Made by a program: the position numbers and the translations under genes. Shown piece by piece: positions 6,170 to 14,887 of a stretch of 51,381 bases of DNA (position 1 is the stretch's first letter; every line of letters begins with the position of its first letter). Origin of the DNA: JAWXTK01 sp044433645. Lineage in GTDB: Bacteria > Bacteroidota > Bacteroidia > Bacteroidales > Rikenellaceae. The DNA is taken from positions 1 to 51,381 of the forward strand of contig JAWXTK010000017.1 of the NCBI GenBank assembly GCA_044433645.1, given 5' to 3'. Below the pieces are notes generated by a model that was given only the letters and a program-made list of their open reading frames with translations, did not search any database and was not told the DNA's origin.

Positions 6170-8587
6170 ATGATAGAATCTTCAAAGTGGCTAAAGAAAT
6201 TCTTGCCAGCTGTGTGTGCAGTAGTTGTTTTTTTGGCTATTAACGCTATATATTTTTCACCTCAATTTAGAGGTGAGAAAGTAAAAAGTCATGATGTAAC
6301 CCAGTATAGAGGTATGGGTCGTGATGCTGAGTTACATAAGCAAGAATTTGGCGAAGACCCTCAGTGGGCTGGTCGTATGTTTGGGGGTATGCCTTCGACT
6401 TTGATTAACATGAAAAAAGGAGTGTCGATAGTGCCTAAGGCTAGAAAAGCTGTGGAATTTTTGGGCTATCCAGCAGGTCATATTTTTGCAGCTATGGTGT
6501 GTTTTTACTGTATGTTGCTGTTGTTTGGTATGGGGCCTTGGGTGAGTATTCCCTTCGCAATAGCCTATGGATTAAGCTCTTATATGTTTATTATTATAGG
6601 TGCTGGGCACGTCACGAAGATGGCTGCGCTGGCTTATGCTCCTTTGATGCTGGGGACGGTGTTTTATGCTTACAGGAAAAATATGTTTCTGGGCTCGGCT
6701 ATGGCGGCTTTTGTGAGCACGATAGAGATAGCTGCTGGGCATCCTCAGATTACTTACTATTTTGGATTTGTGATTGCTGCCTTTGCTATTAATGAGGCTG
6801 TGATAGCTTATAAAAACCATACTTTACCTAAGTTTTTTAAGACCTCGGCTTTGTTGGCTGTGGCTGCTGCGTTGGCACTGTTAGCTAACTTTGGTTCTAT
6901 GTATTACACGGCTGTTTCGTCTAAAGATTCTATGCGTGGAGGCTCGGAACTTACTAAAGGTGAGGGCAAACAAGATAAAGGCTTGTCGCTGGACTATGCT
7001 ACTATGTGGAGTTATGGTAAGGTAGAAAGTTTTAATATGTTAGTGCCTAATCTAGTGGGTGGCGAGTCTGGAGGTGGATTTGCAAGCGAGGGTAAGGTTG
7101 CTGCGTCTTTGGGTAAATATAATGCTAGAAGTATGGCAACACAACTGCCTGGATATTGGGGGCCTCAGCCTATGACTTCGGGGCCTGTGTATATAGGGGC
7201 TGTGATAATTTTTATTGCCGTGTTTGGGTTTTTTGCTCTAAGTGGCCTGGCTTCGTGGTGGGTTTTAATAGTTTCTGCTATTGCTCTTATGCTTGCTTGG
7301 GGTAATAATTTTATGTGGTTTACAGAGCTGTTCTTTAACTATTTACCTGGGTATAATAAGTTTAGGACTGTGTCTATGATACTTGTTATTTTGCAATGGA
7401 GTTTGCCGTTTGTGGCAGCTGTGGGATTAAGCAATCTTTTTAAAGGTGAGATAGATAAGGCTAGGGCTATGAAGGCTTTGAAGCGTTCGGCTATTGTTGT
7501 GGGCGGCGTTTGTTTGGTGTTGTTTGCCTTTGGTTCTAGCTTGTTTAGCTTTAGCTCAGCAAGTGATGAGGCTATGAAATTGCCTTCTGATGTGTTGGCG
7601 GCAATGAGGGCCGAAAGGGCTGATTTATTGCGTTCGGATGCGTTGCGCTCGCTTATCTTTGTGGCTCTTAGTTGTGCTCTACTGTGGGCTGTGATAGAGG
7701 GTAAATTGAAGAAAAACATAGTCATTGCGCTTTTGTCGGTGATGATAGTGGTGGATTTGCTGGGTGTGAATGTGAGATACTTGAACAAAGATAATTTTGT
7801 TGCACCTAAGGAAGATGTGATTATGCCTACCTCGGCTGATAAGCAAATATTGCAGGATAAAGAGTTAGGTTATAGAGTTGCAAATTTCTCGGTGAGTATA
7901 TTTAATGATGCTACGACTTCGTATTTTCACCGTTCGGTGGGTGGATATCACGGGGCTAAGCTGGGTAGATATCAGGATTTGATAGATAATCAACTATCGA
8001 AAATGAATATGGGTGTTTATAATATGATGAATACTAAATATTTTATCTCTCGTGGGCAAGACTCGCAGCTTAAAGTTGAGATAAACCCTCAGGCGAATGG
8101 AGCTGCGTGGTTTGTGGATTCGCTGTTTGTAACGTCAACTCCTCGTATGGAAATGGATGCGCTAAGTGTGATAGATACTAAGAAAACGGCTGTCGTGGAT
8201 GAGAGCTTTGTTGGTGGTATTCAGGGAGTTGAGGCTCAAAGAGAGGGCGCGCGCGAGATAGCTTTGGTGGATTATTATCCTAATCGTTTGGTGTATGATT
8301 ATAAGGCTGATAAGGCGCAAGTAGTGGTGTTCTCGGAGATATATTATCCTAAGGGATGGACGGCTTATATAGACGGTAAACCGGCAGATTATTTTAGAGT
8401 GAATTACTTGCTTAGGGCTATGGTTGTGCCCCAGGGTGAGCATAGGATAGAGTTTAAATATAGGGCAGAAAATTTTGATAAGGTGACTTTGGTGGCTTTG
8501 ATTTCTTCTCTTGCAATTATTTTGGCTCTTGTAGTAGCAGTGTTTATTTATTTTAGAAAAAAATATGTCGCAACAAAACAACAATAA
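6170..8587 (+). CDS. YfhO-family polytopic membrane protein
   Basis: A large membrane protein of 805 residues from the chosen start (MIESSKWLKKFLPAVCAVVVFLA). It has about a dozen predicted membrane segments, a long extracytoplasmic loop near the start containing WAGRMFGGMPSTL, and a soluble C-terminal domain (about 530-770) ending in a last membrane helix. This is the layout of the YfhO family, thought to be GT-C-like glycosyltransferases acting on lipid-linked sugars. In Gram-positive bacteria YfhO modifies teichoic acids, but the role in Bacteroidetes is not established. An upstream ATG at 6092 is in frame but precedes the likely promoter box. The 3' end overlaps ftsX by 23 bases, so the genes are co-transcribed. 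Confidence 0.88.
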   Translation: MIESSKWLKKFLPAVCAVVVFLAINAIYFSPQFRGEKVKSHDVTQYRGMGRDAELHKQEFGEDPQWAGRMFGGMPSTLINMKKGVSIVPKARKAVEFLGYPAGHIFAAMVCFYCMLLLFGMGPWVSIPFAIAYGLSSYMFIIIGAGHVTKMAALAYAPLMLGTVFYAYRKNMFLGSAMAAFVSTIEIAAGHPQITYYFGFVIAAFAINEAVIAYKNHTLPKFFKTSALLAVAAALALLANFGSMYYTAVSSKDSMRGGSELTKGEGKQDKGLSLDYATMWSYGKVESFNMLVPNLVGGESGGGFASEGKVAASLGKYNARSMATQLPGYWGPQPMTSGPVYIGAVIIFIAVFGFFALSGLASWWVLIVSAIALMLAWGNNFMWFTELFFNYLPGYNKFRTVSMILVILQWSLPFVAAVGLSNLFKGEIDKARAMKALKRSAIVVGGVCLVLFAFGSSLFSFSSASDEAMKLPSDVLAAMRAERADLLRSDALRSLIFVALSCALLWAVIEGKLKKNIVIALLSVMIVVDLLGVNVRYLNKDNFVAPKEDVIMPTSADKQILQDKELGYRVANFSVSIFNDATTSYFHRSVGGYHGAKLGRYQDLIDNQLSKMNMGVYNMMNTKYFISRGQDSQLKVEINPQANGAAWFVDSLFVTSTPRMEMDALSVIDTKKTAVVDESFVGGIQGVEAQREGAREIALVDYYPNRLVYDYKADKAQVVVFSEIYYPKGWTAYIDGKPADYFRVNYLLRAMVVPQGEHRIEFKYRAENFDKVTLVALISSLAIILALVVAVFIYFRKKYVATKQQ

Positions 8588-9449
8588 AAAACTTGAACGC
8601 AAGGTTAGGCGTTCGTACTTTGTCTCAACACTGAGCGTGGCTCTGGTGTTGTTTCTGCTTGGCTCGGTGGGCTATCTGATAATAAATGCTATCTCGGCTA
8701 CGGACAGAATCAAGGAGAGCGTGAGTGTGTTTGTGATGCTAAAGAATGATTTGGGTGATGAAAAACATGAGCAACTTAAGAAAAAATTAGAGGCTCATGA
8801 GCATGTGGGGACAGTGAAATTTGTATCAAAAACTGAGGCTGCTGAGGATTTTAAGGAGTATGTGGGCAGTGATTTTGTGGAGTTCTTGGAGTTTAATCCT
8901 CTGCCAAATTCTTTTGAGGTGAGTCTTCAGGCAAAGTCTGCGGAGAAAGAGATAGTTACGGCATTTGAAAAAGAATTGCTCACCTGGGAAGGTGTGGATG
9001 AGTTGGTGTATCAGCGTAGTGTGATAGAGCAGATTAGCTCTAATATTAATAAATTTAATATTATTTTACTTCTTTTTGGGGGCACACTGCTGATTATCTC
9101 GCTGATTTTGCTTAATAATACTATACGTATGAGCATACTATCAAAAAGATATATAATTAATACGATGAAAATGGTGGGAGCGACACGTTGGTTTATTATG
9201 AGGCCTTTTATTGGGCGTGCTTTTTTGCAGGGAATATATGCCGGGGTGATAGCTTGCGTGATGTTTTATGCTATGCAAACAGGTCTTAGTGAGGGTTTGC
9301 CCGAGATAAAATTTAGCGCTGAGGCGATGCAAATGTATATGATTATGGGGGCGATGGTGGCAATGGGTGTGTTTATATCACTTGTTTTTACTACCTTTGC
9401 TGTTAGGAAATTTATAAGAATGCAAACAAATAATTTACACTTATATTAA
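8565..9449 (+). CDS. ftsX: Cell division protein FtsX (permease-like)
   Basis: Membrane component of the FtsEX complex, which links the division ring to control of peptidoglycan hydrolases. The 294 residues show a cytoplasmic N-terminus, a first membrane helix at about 20-42, a periplasmic domain to about 165, and three further membrane helices at about 170-195, 220-240 and 260-280, the classical FtsX layout. The gene begins inside the end of yfhO and is followed after five bases by the DUF3098 gene. The ATPase ftsE is not in this window, which is common in Bacteroidetes where the two genes are separated. The assignment rests on layout and on the neighbours DUF3098 and uppP, which often accompany ftsX in this phylum. 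Confidence 0.9.
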   Translation: MSQQNNNKKLERKVRRSYFVSTLSVALVLFLLGSVGYLIINAISATDRIKESVSVFVMLKNDLGDEKHEQLKKKLEAHEHVGTVKFVSKTEAAEDFKEYVGSDFVEFLEFNPLPNSFEVSLQAKSAEKEIVTAFEKELLTWEGVDELVYQRSVIEQISSNINKFNIILLLFGGTLLIISLILLNNTIRMSILSKRYIINTMKMVGATRWFIMRPFIGRAFLQGIYAGVIACVMFYAMQTGLSEGLPEIKFSAEAMQMYMIMGAMVAMGVFISLVFTTFAVRKFIRMQTNNLHLY

Positions 9450-9454
9450 TATAT

Positions 9455-9709
9455 ATGGCTAAGATAAATAACGATTTAAAACAAAAACAAGACCAAATGG
9501 CGCTTACGCCTACGAATTATAAGCTAATGTTGATAGGTTTTGGAATAATAATTCTAGGCTTTGTTTTGATGATAGGTGGTGGAAGTGATAATCCAGCCGA
9601 GTTTAATTATGATATGTTTAGCTTTAGAAGGATAACTCTTGCGCCTATTTTGGTGATTTTTGGGTTTGCCTTTGAGGTGTATGCTATTATGAAAAAAGTG
9701 AAAAGATAA
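9455..9709 (+). CDS. DUF3098 small membrane protein
   Basis: 84 residues with two membrane helices at about 24-42 and 59-77, joined by a short loop containing the conserved GGGSDNPAEFNYDMFSFRR pattern. This is the DUF3098 family, found almost only in Bacteroidetes and typically between ftsX and uppP, as here. The spacing is five bases after ftsX and eleven before uppP, so it belongs to the same transcript. Its function is unknown. The conserved position suggests a link to division or to envelope precursor recycling, which is inference. Confidence 0.88.
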   Translation: MAKINNDLKQKQDQMALTPTNYKLMLIGFGIIILGFVLMIGGGSDNPAEFNYDMFSFRRITLAPILVIFGFAFEVYAIMKKVKR

Positions 9710-9720
9710 GCTAAGAGAAA

Positions 9721-10500
9721 ATGGAAATTTGGGAGGCAGCGTTTTTAGGCGCAATTCAAGGCTTAACGGAGTTCTTGCCTGTTAGTAGTAGTGGCCACTT
9801 AGAGCTAGCTTCTTTTTTCTTAGGGATTCAAGAGCCTAGTAATCTGCAATTTACCATGGCAGTGCATGGGGCTACGGTGTTGAGTACCCTGGTTGTGTTT
9901 TGGGGCGAGATAATGCAGATTTTAAAAGGTGTTTTTCGCTTTAAACTCAATGATGAGACAGTTTTTGCTGTGAATATTTTGGTCTCGCTAGTGCCTATTT
10001 TGTTTGTAGGACTGTTCTTTAAGGATGCGATTGAGGGTTTGTTTACCTCGAATATTCGTTTGGTGGGTGTGATGTTGTGTGTGACGGCTGTTTTGCTGTT
10101 GTTTGTTAATGGGAGAAATAAGGGAGTTAGAAAAATAACCCCTAAAAGTGCTTTTATAATGGGGATAGCCCAGGCTTTTGCTGTCTTGCCAGGTATTTCA
10201 CGCTCGGGGGCTACGATTTCTACGGGACTTATGATGGGGCTTGAGCCTAAGGCAACGGCTAAATTTTCGTTTTTGATGGTGCTTGTGCCTATTATCGGGA
10301 TGAATATTTTGGAGTTGTTTAAAATGGAGCAGGCAGGCGCTAGTGTGGGAAGTGTTAATCTTATAGTGGCATCACTAACTGCTTTTATTACAGGGGTTTT
10401 GGCGTGTAAATGGATGATAAAACTTGTTCAAAAAGGAAACTTTTTCTACTTTGGGGTGTATTGTCTTATAATGGGTATGATCGCAATAGTGCTTTCTTAA
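9721..10500 (+). CDS. uppP: Undecaprenyl-diphosphate phosphatase UppP (BacA)
   Basis: Removes one phosphate from undecaprenyl diphosphate so the lipid carrier can be reused for peptidoglycan and surface polysaccharide synthesis. It is an integral membrane enzyme of 259 residues. Both signature loops are present: EFLPVSSSGHLEL at about residues 17-29, with the conserved glutamates and Ser/His, and PGISRSGATIS at about 157-167, with the catalytic-type Arg. The start ATG follows DUF3098 by eleven bases. The window also contains a polysaccharide locus that consumes this carrier, though the two are 25 kb apart. Confidence 0.95.
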   Translation: MEIWEAAFLGAIQGLTEFLPVSSSGHLELASFFLGIQEPSNLQFTMAVHGATVLSTLVVFWGEIMQILKGVFRFKLNDETVFAVNILVSLVPILFVGLFFKDAIEGLFTSNIRLVGVMLCVTAVLLLFVNGRNKGVRKITPKSAFIMGIAQAFAVLPGISRSGATISTGLMMGLEPKATAKFSFLMVLVPIIGMNILELFKMEQAGASVGSVNLIVASLTAFITGVLACKWMIKLVQKGNFFYFGVYCLIMGMIAIVLS

Positions 10501-10532
10501 GCGAAAAATTATGATAATTTAAGTAAAATTAC

Positions 10533-10540
10533 GATATTTG
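10533..10540 (+). promoter_or_regulatory. Possible -7 box of asnS
   Basis: GATATTTG, followed by CAAAG, differs from TAnnTTTG at one base and lies 26 bases before the asnS ATG. No convincing -33 element is visible, so read-through from uppP is an alternative. Confidence 0.35.
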
Positions 10541-10565
10541 CAAAGTGTAAAAAAATATAAATATT

Positions 10566-11954
10566 ATGTCGAGAATTAAAATTGTAGAACTATTAAAATC
10601 TGCGCCTAAAGGCGAAGTTGTAACCGTTAAGGGGTGGGTGAGAACCAAGAGAGGTAATAAAAATGTGGCTTTTATAGCGCTTAACGATGGCTCTACTATA
10701 AATAATATTCAAGTAGTGGTGGATGTGGCTAGCTTTGATGAGCAAATCCTAAAGAAAATAACTACGGGTGCTTGTATTAAAGTGGATGGTGAATTGGTGC
10801 AAAGCCAAGGCGCTGGGCAAGGTGTGGAAATATTGGCAAAAGATGTTGAGATATATGGCGAGGCTGATACCGAGACTTATCCTTTGCAGAAAAAAGGTCA
10901 CACTCTAGAGTTTTTGCGTGAGATAGCTCACCTTAGACCAAGAACAAATACTTTTGGTGCTGTGCTTAGAATACGTCACGCTATGGCGTTTGCTATTCAC
11001 AAATTCTTTAATGAACGAGGGTTTACTTATGTGCACACTCCGTTGATTACAGGTAGTGATTGTGAGGGCGCTGGTGCGATGTTTAATGTGTCAACGCTGG
11101 ATATGAATAATGTGCCTAAAACTGAGGAGGGTGAGGTAGATTACACTCAAGATTTCTTTGGAAAACCTTGTTCACTGACTGTCTCAGGGCAGTTGGAAGT
11201 GGAGCTTGCAGCTATGGCTTTGTCTGAAGTTTATACTTTTGGCCCTACTTTTAGAGCTGAGAATTCTAATACTCCTCGCCACTTGGCTGAGTTCTGGATG
11301 ATAGAGCCTGAAATGGCATTTGTGGAATTAGAAGAAAATATGGATACAGCTGAGGCGTTTTTGAAATATCTAATTCGTTATGCACTAGAAAATTGTGCTG
11401 ATGATTTGGCTTTCCTAAATCAAATGTTTGACAAAGAGTTAATCGAGCGTTTGAAGTTTGTTGCTGAAAATGATTTTGTGCGCCTAGATTACACAGAAGG
11501 TATAGATATATTAATGAAAAGTGGTCAGAAATTTGAGTTCCCAGTTAGTTGGGGATTGGATTTGCAAAGTGAGCACGAGCGTTACCTAGTTGAGCAACAC
11601 TTTAAAAAACCTGTGATACTTATAAATTATCCTAAAGAAATTAAGGCTTTTTATATGAAACTTAATACTGACGGTAAAACAGTGAGAGCAATGGATGTGT
11701 TGTTCCCAAAAATTGGTGAAATCATAGGTGGTTCGCAACGAGAAGAAAATCTTGAGAAATTGCAAGGTAGAATAGCTGAATTTGATATACCAGAAAAAGA
11801 TGTGTGGTGGTACATGGACACAAGACGTTGGGGAAGTGCTCCTCACAGTGGGTTTGGTCTAGGATTTGAAAGGTTAATATTATTTGTAACTGGAATGGCA
11901 AATATTAGAGATGTAATACCTTTCCCAAGAACTCCTAAAAACGCTGAGTTTTAA
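10566..11954 (+). CDS. asnS: Asparaginyl-tRNA synthetase
   Basis: Charges tRNA-Asn with asparagine in the cytoplasm. The 462-residue class IIb enzyme has an N-terminal OB-fold anticodon-binding domain (about 10-110, starting at VKGWVRTKRGNKNVAFI). Class II motif 1 follows near residue 130, motif 2 is seen as FRAENSNTPRHLAEFWMIEPE (about 234-254) and motif 3 as GFGLGFERLILFVTG (about 432-446). The absence of the extra insertion domain of bacterial AspRS separates it from AspS. It is followed by its own terminator, so it forms the end of this transcriptional stretch before rpoN. Confidence 0.96.
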   Translation: MSRIKIVELLKSAPKGEVVTVKGWVRTKRGNKNVAFIALNDGSTINNIQVVVDVASFDEQILKKITTGACIKVDGELVQSQGAGQGVEILAKDVEIYGEADTETYPLQKKGHTLEFLREIAHLRPRTNTFGAVLRIRHAMAFAIHKFFNERGFTYVHTPLITGSDCEGAGAMFNVSTLDMNNVPKTEEGEVDYTQDFFGKPCSLTVSGQLEVELAAMALSEVYTFGPTFRAENSNTPRHLAEFWMIEPEMAFVELEENMDTAEAFLKYLIRYALENCADDLAFLNQMFDKELIERLKFVAENDFVRLDYTEGIDILMKSGQKFEFPVSWGLDLQSEHERYLVEQHFKKPVILINYPKEIKAFYMKLNTDGKTVRAMDVLFPKIGEIIGGSQREENLEKLQGRIAEFDIPEKDVWWYMDTRRWGSAPHSGFGLGFERLILFVTGMANIRDVIPFPRTPKNAEF

Positions 11955-11969
11955 AAAAAATAATTCTCT

Positions 11970-12009
11970 AATGCCTGTTTCTTTAAAAAGATACGGGCAT
12001 TGTTTTTTT
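11970..12009 (+). terminator. Rho-independent terminator of asnS
   Basis: The arms AATGCCTGTTTC and GATACGGGCATT pair around a short A/T loop, with one mismatch and one G-U pair. They are followed by G and seven T residues. Confidence 0.8.
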
Positions 12010-12058
12010 GCTAAGGTTACAGATTAAAAAATCTTAACTAATTAAAAAACACGTGATT

Positions 12059-13501
12059 ATGGCATTTGCAAGTCAAAGACAAATACAAAAAATGCTGCAA
12101 AAGCTTTCGCCTCAGCAGATCCAGATGATTAAACTTTTGGAACTGCCAGCGATTTCGCTCGAACAGCGTATAAAACAAGAGATAGAAGAAAACCCTGTCT
12201 TAGAAAGTGATGCGCCTGAGAAAGAGGACTCGTCGGATGAGCAACTCTCTGAGCCTAAAGAGATTTCGGTGGAGGAGTATTTGAAAGAAGACGAAACGCC
12301 AGCATATAAATATCACGCAAATAATTTCTCGAAAGATTCTGAGCAAAGACCCATGATAGTGGAGGGTGGACGCTCATTGCAGGAGTATATGCAGGAGCAG
12401 TTGGGGTATAAAAATATGAGTAAAAGGGAGAGTTCTTTGGCCTTTTTTATAATAGGAAGTATAGATGATGATGGTTATTTAAGGCGCGAACTTATAGCTC
12501 TTTGTGATGATATAGCATTTAGTTTGGGCATAGAAACCTCAGAGGAGGAGCTAGAAAAGGTGCTGGGCTATGTGCATCAGTTGGAGCCCGTAGGTGTGGG
12601 AGCTAGAGATTTGCAGGAATCTCTGTTGTTGCAGCTGGGTGTGAGTGAGAATTTTAGTAAGGCTAAAGCTTTGGCTCATAAGATATTAGCAAACTATTTT
12701 GAGGAGTTTACAAAAAAGCATTATCAAAAACTAATATCAAGGCTTGGCGTGAGTGAGGATGATTTTAGGGATGCCATTGAGGTGATAACGCATCTTTCGC
12801 CTAAACCTGGGTATTTGTTCTCGGAGGGAGGCTCGGAGGTGATGCCTTATGTGGTGCCTGATTTTATACTTGATTATCAAAATGGTGAGTTGGAGTTAAG
12901 GCTCAATACTTATAATGTGCCTGAGGTGAAGGTCAATAAGCGTTATGTGGAGATGATACGCGAAATGGCAGGCTCGAATGGGAAAAATATTAATGAGGAA
13001 AATCGTGAGGCGCTGCAATTTGTGAAGAATAAATTGGACTCGGCAAAGTGGTTTATCTCGGCTATTGAGCAAAGGCGTGATACGCTGAATTTTACTATGA
13101 GTGAGATATTAGAATATCAAAAAGAGTATTTTATGGATGGGGATAGTAGTAAGCTTAAGCCTATGATACTCAAAGATATAGCTGATAAAACTGGACTTGA
13201 TGTTTCGACGATATCGAGGGTGGTGAATAGTAAATATATACAGACGCATTTTGGGATTATACCTCTAAAACAGCTATTCTCGGAGGCTATGCATACTGAT
13301 AGTGGTGAGGAGGTTTCCTCGTATGAAATTAAGAAAATCTTAAGGGAGTGCATAGATGTTGAGGATAAGCGTAAGCCTCTCACTGATGAGGTGTTGATGA
13401 GTATTTTAAACTCAAAAGGCTATCAAATTGCTAGGCGAACGGTGGCAAAATATCGTGAGATGTTGGGCGTGCCAGTGGCTAGGTTGAGAAAGGAAATTTA
13501 G
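12059..13501 (+). CDS. rpoN: RNA polymerase sigma-54 factor
   Basis: Sigma-54 directs RNA polymerase to -24/-12 promoters and needs AAA+ activators to open them. Region I is the glutamine/leucine-rich start (QIQKMLQKLSPQQIQMIKLLELP), followed by an acidic region II. The core-binding and helix-turn-helix regions come next, with DIADKTGLDVSTISRVVNSKYIQT. The RpoN box is near the C-terminus (ARRTVAKYREMLGVP). ATG 12059 is preferred over the GTG at 12053. Length is 480 residues, normal for the family. The gene follows the asnS terminator, and ispH begins 15 bases after its stop. No sigma-54 activator gene is in the window, so its targets are not visible here. Confidence 0.96.
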   Translation: MAFASQRQIQKMLQKLSPQQIQMIKLLELPAISLEQRIKQEIEENPVLESDAPEKEDSSDEQLSEPKEISVEEYLKEDETPAYKYHANNFSKDSEQRPMIVEGGRSLQEYMQEQLGYKNMSKRESSLAFFIIGSIDDDGYLRRELIALCDDIAFSLGIETSEEELEKVLGYVHQLEPVGVGARDLQESLLLQLGVSENFSKAKALAHKILANYFEEFTKKHYQKLISRLGVSEDDFRDAIEVITHLSPKPGYLFSEGGSEVMPYVVPDFILDYQNGELELRLNTYNVPEVKVNKRYVEMIREMAGSNGKNINEENREALQFVKNKLDSAKWFISAIEQRRDTLNFTMSEILEYQKEYFMDGDSSKLKPMILKDIADKTGLDVSTISRVVNSKYIQTHFGIIPLKQLFSEAMHTDSGEEVSSYEIKKILRECIDVEDKRKPLTDEVLMSILNSKGYQIARRTVAKYREMLGVPVARLRKEI

Positions 13502-13516
13502 TGAAAAAACTTGAAT

Positions 13517-14395
13517 ATGTTAGTAGAAATAGATGAGAAATCGGGATTTTGCTTTGGCGTTGTTACAGCGATTGCTAGGGCTGAGGAGTTGGTGCGCTCG
13601 TCAGAAAAAGTGTATTGCCTGGAGGATATAGTGCACAATAGAGTAGAGGTGCAACGACTTGAAAATCTGGGTGTTAAGACTATCTCGCATGATGAGTTTA
13701 TGACTCTTAGAGGTGAGACTGTTTTGGTGCGTGCGCATGGCGAACCTCCGAAAACTTATCGTGAAGCTAGGCAAAGAGATATAGAAATAGTGGATGCGAC
13801 TTGCCCTGTGGTGGCATCTTTGCAAAAAACGATAATAAAAGCTTATGAGAAAATGCAGCAAGTCGCAGGGCAGGTAGTGTTGCTCGGTAAGCGTGGGCAT
13901 GCTGAGGTTGTTGGGCTTATAGGTCAAGTTGAGGGTGATGTTACGGTTGTAGAAAATGAGGCTGAATTGGATGTAATTGATTGTGGTAGAGCTATTTACT
14001 TTCTTTCGCAGACAACTCAAAGCTTGGATTTATTTAATGCTATGGCCGAGAAATTAAGGCTAAGGTGTGGTGATGATGTGAGTTTGACTGTGCATGATAC
14101 GATATGCAGGCAGGTGTCGGGTAGGGGGCCTCATTTGAGAGAATTTGCCGGAAAATTTGATGTTATAATTTTTGTGAGTGGCAAGAAAAGTTCAAATGGC
14201 AAGGTGTTGTTTGGGATTTGTTATGAGCAAAATAAGAGGTCTTACAAGGTGGAGGATGCCGAAGAATTAAGACCTGAGTGGTTTGAAAATTGTGAGTCCG
14301 TAGGGATTTGTGGCGCTACTTCTACGCCAAAATGGTTGATGAGTGAAGTTTTTTGTAAAATACAAGAGCTTGTAAATCAAGAAGTTAAAAAATAA
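13517..14395 (+). CDS. ispH: 4-hydroxy-3-methylbut-2-enyl diphosphate reductase (IspH/LytB)
   Basis: Last step of the non-mevalonate isoprenoid pathway, giving isopentenyl and dimethylallyl diphosphate, with an iron-sulfur cluster. From the ATG at 13517 the three cluster cysteines are Cys12 (GFCFGV), Cys96 (DATCPVV) and Cys197 (DTICRQ). The substrate-binding histidines are His40 (VHNR) and His74 (AHGEPP), and the C-terminal CGATSTP loop is present. Length is 292. A TTG two codons upstream is a weaker start. The gene closely follows rpoN and ends just before the promoter of the phage-derived block. It supplies precursors to the polyprenyl synthase and undecaprenyl lipid pathways noted elsewhere. 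Confidence 0.95.
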   Translation: MLVEIDEKSGFCFGVVTAIARAEELVRSSEKVYCLEDIVHNRVEVQRLENLGVKTISHDEFMTLRGETVLVRAHGEPPKTYREARQRDIEIVDATCPVVASLQKTIIKAYEKMQQVAGQVVLLGKRGHAEVVGLIGQVEGDVTVVENEAELDVIDCGRAIYFLSQTTQSLDLFNAMAEKLRLRCGDDVSLTVHDTICRQVSGRGPHLREFAGKFDVIIFVSGKKSSNGKVLFGICYEQNKRSYKVEDAEELRPEWFENCESVGICGATSTPKWLMSEVFCKIQELVNQEVKK

Positions 14396-14430
14396 ATTAC
14401 ATATTTTTTTAAATTTTTTTGCCAAAATAC

Positions 14431-14462
14431 TTGACAAAGGGGGTTTTGATGTGCTATATTTG
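14431..14462 (+). promoter_or_regulatory. Consensus host-type promoter driving the phage-derived block
   Basis: TTG (14431-14433), a 21-base spacer and TATATTTG (14455-14462) give a full match to the Bacteroidetes housekeeping promoter. The leader to the first gene at 14639 is about 170 bases, contains no ORF and is rich in pyrimidine runs. I see only a weak CTC/GAG hairpin in it and no recognisable riboswitch. Confidence 0.75.
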
Positions 14463-14560
14463 CAGCGTATGAAATCTCTTATTCTCTTTTTTATTTGAGA
14501 GTTTCTTTCTTTTTTCTGGGAGTTCTTCCTGTTTTTTTTGTAAGTAAGGCAAATCAAAAG

Positions 14561-14598
14561 TTATTAACAAATTTTTCAGTTTTTAGGAGTGTTGATAA
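14561..14598. repeat. Two TTAT(T/C)AACA 9-mers in the leader of the phage-derived block
   Basis: TTATTAACA at 14561-14569 on the plus strand and TTATCAACA at 14598-14590 on the minus strand. They belong to the same motif as the cluster at 14834-14887. They differ by one or two bases from the general DnaA box TTATNCACA and could equally be operator half-sites. Confidence 0.4.
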
Positions 14599-14638
14599 AC
14601 ATTCTAAAGGGAAGCTGTCTTGTATTTAAATCAAAATT

Positions 14639-14851
14639 ATGAGTGTTGTTGTGTGTGAGGCAGGTGATGTCTCAGGTGCTAAGTGTATGGAATATATTGA
14701 CTTAGCTATTTTATCTATGCGTGAAACAGTTGAGTTTAGGCGCAAAAATAAATTTTCTTTCAAGCGTTTTGCTGTCGTGGCAAAGGAGCTCTCGGAGCTT
14801 AAAAAAGTGTTGGATTGCTATGCAAATAGTGATGTATTAACAGAATTCTAA
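14639..14851 (+). CDS. Small protein of unknown function, first gene of the phage-derived block
   Basis: 70 residues, not recognised. It is mostly helical and charged after residue 20 (RETVEFRRKNKFSFKRF, then KELSELKKVLDCYA), with three cysteines and no membrane segment. It is the promoter-proximal gene, 14 bases before the next one. Several phased copies of an AACA-containing 9-mer overlap its 3' end and the next start codon. Position and size would suit a regulator or a small assembly factor, but nothing in the sequence proves either. Confidence 0.6.
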   Translation: MSVVVCEAGDVSGAKCMEYIDLAILSMRETVEFRRKNKFSFKRFAVVAKELSELKKVLDCYANSDVLTEF

Positions 14852-14887
14852 CAGTTTATCAACAAATGATTAACATATTTATTAACA
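14834..14887 (+). repeat. Helically phased array of TTAT(C/T)AACA-like 9-mers
   Basis: Copies begin at 14834 (GTATTAACA), 14856 (TTATCAACA), 14867 (TGATTAACA) and 14879 (TTATTAACA). Their spacings are 22, 11 and 12 bases, close to whole turns of the helix, so all would face the same side of the DNA. The array spans the end of the first gene and the start codon of the second. It may be an operator or DnaA-like array, or a chance product of AT-rich sequence. Confidence 0.4.

Noticed and set aside
7339..7788. Minus-strand open frame of 149 codons inside yfhO
   Set aside because: It is the complement of a well-supported membrane protein, has no start context and shows the Ser/Thr/Lys-rich composition typical of antisense frames.
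8162..8602. Minus-strand open frame of 146 codons across the yfhO-ftsX overlap
   Set aside because: Both plus-strand genes are well supported and the overlap is normal for coupled genes.
13601..14020. Minus-strand open frame of 139 codons inside ispH
   Set aside because: ispH has all cluster cysteines and motifs on the other strand. The antisense protein is rich in Ser, His and Leu without any pattern.
14463..14638. Riboswitch or structured RNA in the leader of the phage block
   Set aside because: Only weak CTC/GAG pairing and pyrimidine runs are visible, and no known riboswitch core can be recognised.
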